From the NCBI RefSeq assembly GCF_900143005.1, contig NZ_FRCS01000002.1:186001-250000 (forward strand): DNA of 64,000 nucleotides, given 5' to 3'. This document shows, one piece after another, positions 25,243 to 33,600 of the stretch. The notes beneath the pieces are model-generated. The model was not told the origin of the DNA. It worked only from the letters and a program-made list of their open reading frames with translations, and did not search any database. The stretch comes from Cryptosporangium aurantiacum (lineage in GTDB: Bacteria; Actinomycetota; Actinomycetes; Mycobacteriales; Cryptosporangiaceae). The first letter of the stretch is position 1; each line of letters starts with the position of its first letter. The position numbers and the translations under genes are program-made.

Positions 25243-26333
25243 GGCGTCGGGATCTTCGCGGTGACCCGGAACCCGCGGGTGTCCGGTCCGGCGTCGAACG
25301 ATCCGCCCACGGCCGTCACCCGCTCTCGCATCCCGGCGATCCCGTGCCCTTCGTCGACCGGCCCGGCGCCGCCGGAACCGGTGTCCGTGACCTCGATCAG
25401 CACAGAGTCCGCACCGTAGTCGACCCGGACGGTCGCGGTGGCCGGTCCGGCATGCCGGAGCACGTTCGTCAGCGACTCCTGGACGACGCGGTAGGCGACG
25501 AGGTCGGCCGACGGGGGCAGCGGGCGGGCGGTGCCGTTGACGACGGTCCGGACCGGGGTTCCGCTGGCGGCGATCCGCTCGGTCAGGGCGTCCAGCCGGG
25601 CCAGCCCAGCGGTGGGCGCCCGCTCGGTGCTGTCGCGGAGCACCGCGAGCGTGGCCCGCAGTTCCTCCAGCGCCTCCCGGCTCGTCTCGCTGATCGCGGT
25701 GAGCGCAGTCTCCGCCTGCTCCGGCTTCGTCGGCAACAGGTGCAGCGCGATGTCGGCCTGCATCGTGATCGCGGCCAGACCGTGCCCGACGACGTCGTGT
25801 ACCTCCTGCGCGACCCGGAGCCGCTCGTCGTCGGCAGCGCGCCGGGCCTCGGCCGCCCGTTCGCGCACCACCGCCTGGCGGTTGAGCCGCACCACGGTCC
25901 CGATCGCGAACGGCACGACGATCCAGGCCGAGCCGGGTACCAGCCCGGCCAGGGCCTCCGCCGTGCCCACCGAGAAGACCACGTGCGTCAGCAGCACGAC
26001 CAGGGCGGCGCCGGCGGCGAGGGCCGCCCGCCGCACCGGGCGGGCCAGCACGACGCTGTAGACCCCGATCGCCACCGAGAGCAGCACCGGCCCGAACGGG
26101 TAGCCCGCGAGCAGGTAGACCGAGACCGCCCCGGTGCTGATGGCCAGCGTCCACATCGGGCGAATTCGCCGAACAACCAGCGCGGAGCAGGCCACCACCA
26201 TCAGCGCGTACCCGACGGCGTCGACGCGGGTGGCGTCCGACTGGAAGTTGCTGATCGGAACGGCGGTCGCCGCGCTCAGCGCGGCGACCGCCGTCGCGAG
26301 CACGGCGTCGGCCAGGGTCGCGCGCCAGTTCAT
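25239..26333 (-). CDS. DesK-type sensor histidine kinase
   Basis: The 364-aa kinase has five to six membrane helices in residues 8-150, HisKA_3 with phospho-acceptor His179 (RVAQEVHDVVGHGLAAIT) and HATPase_c (N-box ESLTNVLRHAG, DTGSGG, GHGIAGMRERV). The lack of a periplasmic domain suggests an intramembrane signal, as in systems that sense membrane-active antibiotics. ATG at 26333 overlaps the upstream membrane-protein gene by four bases. Partner regulator directly downstream. Confidence 0.92.
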   Translation of the reverse strand: MNWRATLADAVLATAVAALSAATAVPISNFQSDATRVDAVGYALMVVACSALVVRRIRPMWTLAISTGAVSVYLLAGYPFGPVLLSVAIGVYSVVLARPVRRAALAAGAALVVLLTHVVFSVGTAEALAGLVPGSAWIVVPFAIGTVVRLNRQAVVRERAAEARRAADDERLRVAQEVHDVVGHGLAAITMQADIALHLLPTKPEQAETALTAISETSREALEELRATLAVLRDSTERAPTAGLARLDALTERIAASGTPVRTVVNGTARPLPPSADLVAYRVVQESLTNVLRHAGPATATVRVDYGADSVLIEVTDTGSGGAGPVDEGHGIAGMRERVTAVGGSFDAGPDTRGFRVTAKIPTP

Positions 26334-26851
26334 GCCGGGCTCGGTGCCTGTCGTCGGGCCGAGAGCGCGCGGCGGCCGCGCGCGGTCCGGTCCCACGGCT
26401 TCACGACGCTCAGCACGGTCGTGAACAGCAACAGCGAGCCGGCCACCGACGGCGCGACGACGAGGTTGAGCTGTTCTTCCCGCGGCAGGGCGGCGCCGAG
26501 GTCGGCCGCGGTGCGCAAGCCGGGGCTCAGGACGAACACGACCAGCCCCGCCATCGCTGCGGTCACCACGAGTTTCACCGCCACCCACCAGTACCGGATC
26601 AGGCCCCACTTCGTTCCGAGGCCGCAGACGATGCCGGTCACCAGCGCTGCGACGGCCAACGGCGTGATCAGCACCGTACCGATCAGCCCGGCGACCGGGT
26701 AGACGACGTCCGGCCCGCCGGCGGCACCGGTGAGCCCGGCGATGCCCAGGACCAGCAGGACGGCGTCTGCGCCCAGCCAACCGACCGAGCTCACGACGTG
26801 GGTGATCAGCGCGATCTTTCGCCAGCGTGGAGTGAGTTTCATGGTCCTCAT
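26330..26851 (-). CDS. Four-helix integral membrane protein (DUF2269-like)
   Basis: The 173-aa protein has four hydrophobic helices (ITHVVSSVGWLGADAVLLVLG, VVYPVAGLIGTVLITPLAVAALVTG, WWVAVKLVVTAAMAGLVVFV, VAGSLLLFTTVLSVVKPW) and a basic C-terminus. The spacing and the HVVSSVGWLGAD motif resemble the DUF2269/CopD-like group. It starts at ATG 26851 or 26842; neither has a strong site. It is the first gene of the operon with the kinase and regulator, so it may be an accessory sensor component; this is inference. Confidence 0.78.
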   Translation of the reverse strand: MRTMKLTPRWRKIALITHVVSSVGWLGADAVLLVLGIAGLTGAAGGPDVVYPVAGLIGTVLITPLAVAALVTGIVCGLGTKWGLIRYWWVAVKLVVTAAMAGLVVFVLSPGLRTAADLGAALPREEQLNLVVAPSVAGSLLLFTTVLSVVKPWDRTARGRRALSARRQAPSPA

Positions 26852-26932
26852 CGTCGGTATCGCGGCCGCCGCACGCGTCCGTCTCTCAACCGGTCTCCGG
26901 CTGCCCGCCCTGACGTACCCGGTGGCCCCGCG

Positions 26933-26948
26933 TACGTCAGCTGACGTA
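26933..26948. promoter_or_regulatory. Perfect 16-bp palindrome, candidate response-regulator operator
   Basis: TACGTCAGCTGACGTA lies between the divergent kinase/regulator operon and the MacB-like ABC operon, about 85 bases from either start. A third half site TGACGTA is at 26911-26917. The same half sites occur at 7444-7450 and 7503-7509 in the other regulator/kinase intergenic region. Confidence 0.6.
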
Positions 26949-27032
26949 GGCGCAACCCCGCGCACACGCGGACGACCGCGGCGGGGTCACGCAGCCAGCC
27001 TGAGCGGGTTACCGAATGAGAGGGAATCCGAG

Positions 27033-27734
27033 ATGACCACCGACGCAGCGGCCCGCACCGAACGGGCCCGCAAGATCTACGGTCGCGGCGAGACCGCCGT
27101 GACCGCGCTGGACGACGTGACGGTCACGTTCCCCAGCGGGCAGTTCACCGCGATCATGGGCCCGTCCGGGTCCGGTAAGTCGACGCTGATGCACTGCGCG
27201 GCCGGGCTCGACCCGCTCACGTCCGGCCGCACCTACCTCGGCGAGACCGACCTCTCCACGCTGTCGGACACCGCGCTGACCAAACTGCGGCGCGAGCGCG
27301 TGGGCTTCGTCTTCCAGTCGTTCAACCTGCTACCGACGCTGACGGCCGCGGAGAACATCACGCTGCCGCTCGCGCTCGCAGGCATCACGCCCGATCAGGA
27401 CTGGATCGACCTGGTCACGGCCACGGTCGGGCTCGGAAACCGGCTCGGGCACCGGCCCTCCGAGCTCTCCGGCGGCCAGCAACAGCGGGTCGCGGTGGCA
27501 CGCGCGCTGGCGACCCGGCCGGACGTGATCTTCGCGGACGAGCCGACCGGAAACCTGGACTCGGCCGCGGGCGCCGAGCTGCTCGGCTTCCTGCGGCACG
27601 CGGTCGACGAGTTCCGGCAGACGATCGTGATGGTGACGCACGACCCGATCGCCGCCGAGTACGCGGATGCGGTGGTGCGGCTCGCCGACGGCCGGGTGGT
27701 CGAGGAACGCGCTACGTCGGGGCTCCGGTCATGA
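27033..27734 (+). CDS. MacB/LolD-type ABC transporter ATP-binding protein
   Basis: The 233-aa ATPase has Walker A GPSGSGKST, Q-loop FVFQSFNLLPTLTA, signature LSGGQQQRVAVARAL, Walker B VIFADEPTGNLDS and H-loop VTHDP. This is the MacB/LolD/FtsE subgroup, which drives mechanotransmission or lipid/peptide extrusion rather than import. ATG at 27033 follows GAGAGGGA; its stop overlaps the permease ATG (ATGA). Divergent from a DesK/NarL operon and convergent with another, which fits an antibiotic- or envelope-stress exporter. Confidence 0.93.
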   Translation: MTTDAAARTERARKIYGRGETAVTALDDVTVTFPSGQFTAIMGPSGSGKSTLMHCAAGLDPLTSGRTYLGETDLSTLSDTALTKLRRERVGFVFQSFNLLPTLTAAENITLPLALAGITPDQDWIDLVTATVGLGNRLGHRPSELSGGQQQRVAVARALATRPDVIFADEPTGNLDSAAGAELLGFLRHAVDEFRQTIVMVTHDPIAAEYADAVVRLADGRVVEERATSGLRS

Positions 27735-30214
27735 GGCGGCTCCTGCTCTCCGGGCTGCGGGCCCGTCGCCGCCGGCTGGCCGGGACATTCATCGCGGTGC
27801 TGCTCGGCGTCGCGTTCCTGGCCGCGACCCTGACCCTGACCGCGACGATGACCAGCGCGATCGACGGCTTCTTCACCGAGGCCAACGCCGGGGTGGACGT
27901 CGTGGTCCGAAGCGAAACCGTGCTGGCCGACACCCCGAACGCGTCCCGCACGCCGATCGACTCGTCGCTGGTGGAGACCGTGCGAGACGTGCCGGGCGTC
28001 GCGGTGGCCGCGCCGGTCGTCGACGGGTTCGGGCAGTTGCTGGGCCGGGACGGCACCGCGATCGCGGTGAACGGTCCACGACTGGCCGGGAGCTGGGTGG
28101 CCGACCCGGAACTCAACCCGTACCGGGTGGTGGAGGGCCGGGCGCCGACGGTCACCGGGGACGTAGTCGTCAACCGGGCAACCGCGGAGGACGGTGGGCT
28201 GCGGGTCGGCGACCGGACCACGCTGCTGACCCCGGCCCCGAAGCCGGTGCGCGTGGTCGGCGTCGTGACGTTCGGCGAGGCGGACGCGTTCGGTGGGACG
28301 TCGTACGTGGGGCTCACGCCCGCCGACGCCACCGCGCACCTGGCCGGCGGGCGCGATCAGCTGTCCAGCATCCAGGTTCGCGCGGAGGACGGTGTGTCGC
28401 GGGAAGCGCTGGCCGAGCGGGTCGCCGCCGTGCTGCCACCGGGCGTCCAGGCGGTCACCGGGGACGCGGCCACCGACGAGACGACCGAGGCGATCAACGA
28501 GGGGTTCCTCACCGTGCTGCGGGCGCTGCTCGGCGCGTTCGCCGGGGTGGCGCTGCTGGTGGCGGTGCTGAGCATCCACAACACGTTCGCGATCCTGGTG
28601 GCGCAGCGGACCCGGGAGACCGCGCTGTTGCGTGCGGTCGGCGCGGTGCGGAGGCAGGTGCTGGGTGCGGTGTTGCTCGAGGCGCTGGTGCTGGGGGCGG
28701 TGGCGTCCGGCGCTGGTGTTGCGGCCGGGTACGGTTTGGCCGGGCTGCTCAAGGGGGTGTTCGGCGCGCTCGGGTTCGACGCGCCGGTGGAGGGCCTGGT
28801 CTTCCCGCTCTCCACGATCGCGATCTGCGTCCCGATCGGCGTGCTGGCGACGGTGGTCGCGGCGCTGGCGCCCGCGATCCGGGCGTCCCGGGTGGCACCG
28901 GTCGAGGCGCTGCGCGAGGCGGCGGCGGAACGGTCGGAAGCGTCCCGGGTGCGGGTGGCTCTCGGTGCGGCGCTGGCACTCGCCGGTGTCGTCGCCGTCG
29001 GCGCCGGTACCGCGGTGGCCGTGGTCGGGATCGGCGCCGTGCTGGTGGTGGCCGGCGTGATCGCGCTGGCTCCGCTGCTGGTCGGGCCGCTCGCCGCGAT
29101 ACCGCTGCGCGGGGTCACGGCCCGGCTGGCCCGGCGGAACGCCCGCCGCAATCCGCGCCGCACCGCCGGTGCCGCGGCTGCCCTGCTGATCGGCGTCGGT
29201 GTCGTCACGCTGTTCACGGTGGCGGCGGGCTCGCTCGGGGCGGCGTCGCGTTCGGACGTGGAGAAGACGTTCACCGGCGACTTCGCGGTGGACAGCGGCG
29301 CCCGGTTCGGCAACGGGTCGCTCTCGGCGGAGATCGCGCCCGCGCTCGCCGAGCTGCCCGAAGTGTCGGCGGTGGCCGCGGTCGGCGGCGGGCAGGCGCT
29401 GGTGGGTGGCGAGGGTACGACGGTCAGCGTCGCTGACCCGCCGTCGCTGGTGCGCCTACTGTCCTTTGCGGACGTCGAGGGCGCGGACGTCGGCGCATTG
29501 CGTCCGGGGCAGATCGCCGTCGCCGCGGACTCGGACTGGTCGCTCGGGCAGAAGCTGTCGGTGCGGTACCCGGACGGCGCCACCGCGACCGTGGAGGTGG
29601 CCACCGTGTACGCCGAGAACCCGCTGGTCGGGCCGGTGTTGATCACTGCGGCGGAGTGGGCGCCGCACGCGTCGCAGCAGTTGGCGTCGGCGGTATACGT
29701 AGGGCTGGCCGACGGCGTCTCCGCCGCCGACGGACGCTCGGCGATCGAGGACGCGGTCCGCCCGTTCGGCAACCCGACGGTGTCCGACGCCGAGGAGCTG
29801 GCCGGCGCCGGTGCCGCCGCGATCGATCAGCTGCTCAACCTGGTCTACGTACTGCTCGCTATCGCAGTGATCACCGCACTCCTGGGCATCGCGAACACGC
29901 TCTCGCTGGGCGTCCACGAGCGGACCAGGGAACTGGGGCTGCTCCGGGCGGTCGGCGCCACCCGGCGGCAGGTGCGGTCGCTGGTGCGGTGGGAGTCGGT
30001 GCTGATCGCGCTGTTCGGCACCGTGCTGGGTGCCGCGCTGGGCACGGCGCTCGGGTGGGCCCTGGTGCGGGAGGCCGGATCGGGGTTCTCGGTGCCGGCC
30101 GTTCCACTGGCGGTGATCGTCGTCGGCGGCGCGCTCGCGGGCCTGCTCGCCGGGGCACGACCCACTCGCCAGGCCGCCCGCCTCGACGTCCTCCGCGCGA
30201 TCGCGACCGAGTAG
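27731..30214 (+). CDS. FtsX/MacB-like ABC transporter permease with two MacB-FtsX units
   Basis: The 827-aa permease has the typical duplicated layout: TM1 near 18-40, a large extracytoplasmic domain, three helices near 255-400 (ALLGAFAGVALLVAVLSIHNTFAILVAQRTRETALLRAVGA is the FtsX signature), a second TM near 420-470, a second extracytoplasmic domain and three final helices (LLNLVYVLLAIAVITALLGIANTLSLGVHERTRELGLLRAVGA). Such proteins occur with LolD-type ATPases in actinobacteria. The stop TAG at 30214 directly abuts the convergent response-regulator stop at 30215. Confidence 0.92.
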   Translation: MRRLLLSGLRARRRRLAGTFIAVLLGVAFLAATLTLTATMTSAIDGFFTEANAGVDVVVRSETVLADTPNASRTPIDSSLVETVRDVPGVAVAAPVVDGFGQLLGRDGTAIAVNGPRLAGSWVADPELNPYRVVEGRAPTVTGDVVVNRATAEDGGLRVGDRTTLLTPAPKPVRVVGVVTFGEADAFGGTSYVGLTPADATAHLAGGRDQLSSIQVRAEDGVSREALAERVAAVLPPGVQAVTGDAATDETTEAINEGFLTVLRALLGAFAGVALLVAVLSIHNTFAILVAQRTRETALLRAVGAVRRQVLGAVLLEALVLGAVASGAGVAAGYGLAGLLKGVFGALGFDAPVEGLVFPLSTIAICVPIGVLATVVAALAPAIRASRVAPVEALREAAAERSEASRVRVALGAALALAGVVAVGAGTAVAVVGIGAVLVVAGVIALAPLLVGPLAAIPLRGVTARLARRNARRNPRRTAGAAAALLIGVGVVTLFTVAAGSLGAASRSDVEKTFTGDFAVDSGARFGNGSLSAEIAPALAELPEVSAVAAVGGGQALVGGEGTTVSVADPPSLVRLLSFADVEGADVGALRPGQIAVAADSDWSLGQKLSVRYPDGATATVEVATVYAENPLVGPVLITAAEWAPHASQQLASAVYVGLADGVSAADGRSAIEDAVRPFGNPTVSDAEELAGAGAAAIDQLLNLVYVLLAIAVITALLGIANTLSLGVHERTRELGLLRAVGATRRQVRSLVRWESVLIALFGTVLGAALGTALGWALVREAGSGFSVPAVPLAVIVVGGALAGLLAGARPTRQAARLDVLRAIATE

Positions 30215-30829
30215 TTACCGCAGGAGCCAGCCGTTCTCGTCCGCGAGACGGACCGCCTCAGCGCGGGTTCGCGCGCCGGTCTTGCCGATCGCGGCGGACA
30301 GGTGATTACGGACCGTTCCCTCCGAGAGGTGCAGTTCCTTCGCCAGGTTGGCGACCGTGCCGCCGGCGCGGGCCGCGCGCAACACATCGGTCTCCCGATC
30401 GGTGAGCGGGCTCGCGCCGGTGGCGAGCGTCTCGGCCGCGAGCATCGGGTCGACGACCCGGAGGCCGGCGTGCACTCGGCGAACCGCGTCGGCCAGCTGC
30501 TTCGCCGGGGTGTCCTTGACGACGAAGCCGCTGGCACCGGCCTCCATCGCCCGGCGGAGGTAGCCGGGCCTCCCGAACGTCGTGACGATCAGGACCTTGC
30601 AGGTCGGCACCGCGTCCCGCAGTGCCTTGGCGGCCGCGATCCCGTCCAGCCCCGGCATCTCGACGTCGAGCAGCGCGACGTCGGGGTGAGCGTTCCGGGC
30701 GGCGTCGACCACCTCGTCGCCCCGCCCGACCTCGGCGACGACCGTGAGGTCCGGCTCCAGGTCCAGCAGCGCCGCCAGCGCTCCTCGCACCAGCGCCTGA
30801 TCGTCGGCCAGCAACAGGCGCACGGTCAT
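30215..30829 (-). CDS. NarL/LuxR-type response regulator (DesR-like)
   Basis: The 204-aa protein has the receiver domain (ADD at 8-10, Asp55 in LLDVEMPGLDG, TTFGRPGYLRRAMEAGASGFVVKD) and a LuxR-type helix-turn-helix (LTDRETDVLRAARAGGTVANLAKEL). Its ATG at 30829 overlaps the kinase stop by four bases. The F-G-R-P-G-Y-L-R-R segment is typical of the DesR subgroup, which often controls ABC transporters and membrane lipid enzymes. Confidence 0.93.
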   Translation of the reverse strand: MTVRLLLADDQALVRGALAALLDLEPDLTVVAEVGRGDEVVDAARNAHPDVALLDVEMPGLDGIAAAKALRDAVPTCKVLIVTTFGRPGYLRRAMEAGASGFVVKDTPAKQLADAVRRVHAGLRVVDPMLAAETLATGASPLTDRETDVLRAARAGGTVANLAKELHLSEGTVRNHLSAAIGKTGARTRAEAVRLADENGWLLR

Positions 30830-31971
30830 TTGACTCCAGTCAGCGTCACACGAAGTAGGAATCCACCCAGGGGCGAGCGTCCGACCGTGAGCGCACCACC
30901 AGCGGCCTCGACCCGTTCCCGCAGGCCGGTCAGGCCGTTGCCCATGCCCTCGTCGGTCGGCCCGCGGCCGTCGTCGGCCACCTCGACGCGGTCCCTGGTG
31001 ACCGTGACGACGCAGCGCCGGGCCGCCGCGTGCCGGACGACGTTCGTGACGCCCTCCCGCACCACCCAGCCGAACAGCTCACGCCGCTCCCCCGGCACCT
31101 CGTCGAGTGCGGTCGGCAGCTCGGCGTCGATATCCGCGGCGTCCAGCGCGGCGCGGGCACCGGCCAGCTCCCCGGCGAGCGTGACCGGCCGGTAGCCACT
31201 GACCGTCCGGCGGACGTCGGCGAGCGCCTCCCGGGAGAGCCGCTCCAGGTCGGCGACCTCGCGTCCGGCTCGCTCCGGATCGACGGTGATCAACCGTCCG
31301 GCGAGCTCGGCCTTCACCGTGATCACGGTCAGCGAGTGGCCGAGGATGTCGTGCAGGTCGCGGGCCGTGCGGGCGCGTTCCTCGGCGACCGCGAGCTGGG
31401 CGATCGTCTGCTGCGCGGCGAGCAGTTCGATGTTCCGGGCGATCATCTGCCGGATGCCCCACACCGCCAGCGCGGCCACGATCATGCTGAACACCAAGCT
31501 GGCCCCGGACTCGGTCTCCGGGAACGCGTCGAGTACGAGGACCACCACGACGAACACCCCGGTCAGCGTGAACGCGTGCCGCGCCGGAAGCACCATCATC
31601 GCCGCCGCGGCGATGTAAACCAGCGTCGCCAGCGACTCGCCACGGCAGGCGGGCACGGTCAGCGCCGCCAGGGCCAGCAGGACGCCGATCGCGATCCACC
31701 CGCGGCGGACCTCGTCCTCCCACAGCCGGAAGCTGGTGCTCCGGACGAACGTGAAGATCAGCAGGTACCAGGCCGAGAACGCGAGCAGCGTGACGACGCC
31801 GTACACCCGCAGGGCGAGGCTTTCGTGGGCCAGTGCCGTCTGCGCCGGTTCGATCAGGAAGAACAGCCAGACGCCGCCGAAGAGCCAGCCGAACCGGGCG
31901 ATCCGCGGACGATGTCCGTGCGACCCGCTGAGTGGTGGTGCGGGGGTAGCAGCGCTGGTCACGGCTGCCAC
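30826..31971 (-). CDS. DesK-type sensor histidine kinase
   Basis: The 381-aa kinase has five to six helices in residues 25-180, HisKA_3 with phospho-acceptor His207 (RTARDLHDILGHSLTVITVKAEL) and HATPase_c (N-box EGVTNVVRHAAA, DDGRGPTDEGMGNGLTGLRERV). It corresponds to the DesK group, thought to sense membrane thickness or fluidity. It is coupled to the DesR-like regulator. There is no desaturase gene beside it; the adjacent MacB-like transporter is a candidate target. Confidence 0.92.
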   Translation of the reverse strand: MAAVTSAATPAPPLSGSHGHRPRIARFGWLFGGVWLFFLIEPAQTALAHESLALRVYGVVTLLAFSAWYLLIFTFVRSTSFRLWEDEVRRGWIAIGVLLALAALTVPACRGESLATLVYIAAAAMMVLPARHAFTLTGVFVVVVLVLDAFPETESGASLVFSMIVAALAVWGIRQMIARNIELLAAQQTIAQLAVAEERARTARDLHDILGHSLTVITVKAELAGRLITVDPERAGREVADLERLSREALADVRRTVSGYRPVTLAGELAGARAALDAADIDAELPTALDEVPGERRELFGWVVREGVTNVVRHAAARRCVVTVTRDRVEVADDGRGPTDEGMGNGLTGLRERVEAAGGALTVGRSPLGGFLLRVTLTGVK

Positions 31972-32045
31972 GGTAGCGCCGGTCCGAACGCCTTAATGCT
32001 CGTTCACCTGACCACTAGACACCGGCAGGAAGTGGCCCCAAGATA

Positions 32046-32065
32046 CATACGGTCAAGACTGCATC
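32046..32065 (+). promoter_or_regulatory. Candidate TetR operator upstream of the monooxygenase operon
   Basis: CATACGGTCAAGACTGCATC matches 16 of 20 positions of the perfect palindrome CATACAGTCAAGCCTGTATG found upstream of the TetR gene at 40584-41195. It lies 38 bases before the monooxygenase start. The TCAAG core and CATAC left arm are identical, indicating one regulator for both operons. Confidence 0.65.
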
Positions 32066-32103
32066 TTTCTTTGCGAATCACAGCCAGCGCCGGAGGTGAA
32101 CGC

Positions 32104-33600
32104 GTGTCCGAGGATCTCCCCACCGAGGTACGAGTCCTGGTGGTCGGCGCCGGATTCGGCGGCCTGGCCGCCGCCGCGCAACTCCGTGCGGCCGGCTACC
32201 GCTCCCCCGACGACCTCTTACTGATCGAGCGCGCCGACCAGGTCGGCGGCACCTGGCGCGACAACACGTATCCGGAGTGCGCCTGCGACGTCCAGTCGGT
32301 GCTGTACTCGTTCTCGTTCGCCGCGAACCCCGACTGGACGCGGTCGTACGGACGCCAGCCGGAGATCCTGGACTACCTGATCCGCATCACGCGCCAGACC
32401 GGGCTGCTCGAGCACGTTCGATTCGGGTGCGAGCTCATCGGCGCCGCCTGGGACGCCGCGAGCGCTCGGTGGGTGGTCGAGACGTCGCGGGGCGTCGTCC
32501 GGGCACAGGTGCTGGTCGCCGCGACCGGTGCGCTCTCCGCACCACGCCTGCCCGACTTACCGGGCATGGACTCGTTCACCGGCGACGCGTTCCACTCCGC
32601 GCGCTGGAACCACTCGGTCTCGCTGGCCGGTAAGCGTGTCGGGGTGGTGGGCACCGGGGCGTCCGCGGTCCAGTTCGTGCCCGCGATCGCGCCCTCGGTC
32701 AGCCACCTGACGGTCTTCCAGCGGACGCCGGGCTGGGTGATACCGCGCGGTGACCGTCCCTACCTGGCTTCCGAGCGTGCGCTGTACCGGCGCTGGCCGG
32801 TCACCCAGAAGATCTCCCGCGGCGCGGCGTACCTCTACCGCGAGGGCTACGTGATCGGCATGGCCCACTACCCGCAGTTACTGCCGGCGATGCAGGTCAT
32901 CGCCGAGTCGCACCTGCGCAAGCAGGTGCCCGATCCGGAACTGCGGGCCAAGCTGCGGCCACCGTTCAAGCTCGGCTGCAAGCGGGCGCTGCTGTCCGAC
33001 GACTGGTTCCCCGCGCTGCAGCGGCCGAACGTCGAGCTGGTGACGTCGGCCGCCGCCGAGGTCACCCCGCACGGCCTGATCGACGCGACCGGCCGGAAGC
33101 ACGAGCTCGACGTGCTGATCTTCGGCACCGGCTTCACCCCGACCGAACCGCCGGTAGCACGGTTACTCAGCGGCAAGGACGGGCGAACCCTCGCCGAGAG
33201 CTGGGACGGGAGCCCGCGTGCGTACCTGGGCCTGACCGTGCACGGCTTCCCCAATATGTTCCTGATGTACGGCCCGAACACCAACCTCGGGCACAGCTCG
33301 ATCGTCTACATGCTGGAGTCGCAGGCCCGGTACATCGTGGACGCCGTGCGGACGCTGGACCGGGCGAACCTCGCGTCGCTGGAGGTGCGCGCGGACGTCG
33401 AGGACTCGTACGTGACCGACGTCCAGCGTCGGCTCGGGCACTCGGTCTGGAACAAGGGCGGGTGTGCGAGCTGGTACCTCGACCGGACCGGCCGGAACAG
33501 CGTGATGTGGCCGACGTTCACCTGGCGGTACCGGCAGGCCACGCGACGCCTGGACGTGGACAGCTACCACCTGAAAGCGGTGCCCGCGCATGCACTATGA
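32104..33600 (+). CDS. Baeyer-Villiger-type flavin monooxygenase
   Basis: The 498-aa flavoprotein has the FAD motif GAGFGG at about 17, the GGTWRDNTYPECACDV motif near 50, the NADPH motif GVVGTGASAVQF near 182 and a near-canonical Baeyer-Villiger fingerprint (F-x-G-x3-H-x3-W-N in FTGDAFHSARWN, where Pro or Asp is usual at the end). It likely inserts oxygen into ketones to give esters or lactones; flavin-containing S- or N-oxygenation is an alternative. GTG at 32104 follows CGGAGGTG. The first gene of a three-gene operon, overlapping choD-like by 11 bases. Confidence 0.88.
   Translation: MSEDLPTEVRVLVVGAGFGGLAAAAQLRAAGYRSPDDLLLIERADQVGGTWRDNTYPECACDVQSVLYSFSFAANPDWTRSYGRQPEILDYLIRITRQTGLLEHVRFGCELIGAAWDAASARWVVETSRGVVRAQVLVAATGALSAPRLPDLPGMDSFTGDAFHSARWNHSVSLAGKRVGVVGTGASAVQFVPAIAPSVSHLTVFQRTPGWVIPRGDRPYLASERALYRRWPVTQKISRGAAYLYREGYVIGMAHYPQLLPAMQVIAESHLRKQVPDPELRAKLRPPFKLGCKRALLSDDWFPALQRPNVELVTSAAAEVTPHGLIDATGRKHELDVLIFGTGFTPTEPPVARLLSGKDGRTLAESWDGSPRAYLGLTVHGFPNMFLMYGPNTNLGHSSIVYMLESQARYIVDAVRTLDRANLASLEVRADVEDSYVTDVQRRLGHSVWNKGGCASWYLDRTGRNSVMWPTFTWRYRQATRRLDVDSYHLKAVPAHAL

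Noticed and set aside
32046-32065. KstR or KstR2 cholesterol operator
   Set aside because: The sequence lacks the AAC-N-GTT or CAAG-N-CTTG symmetry of those motifs as I know them; the better match is the local TetR palindrome.
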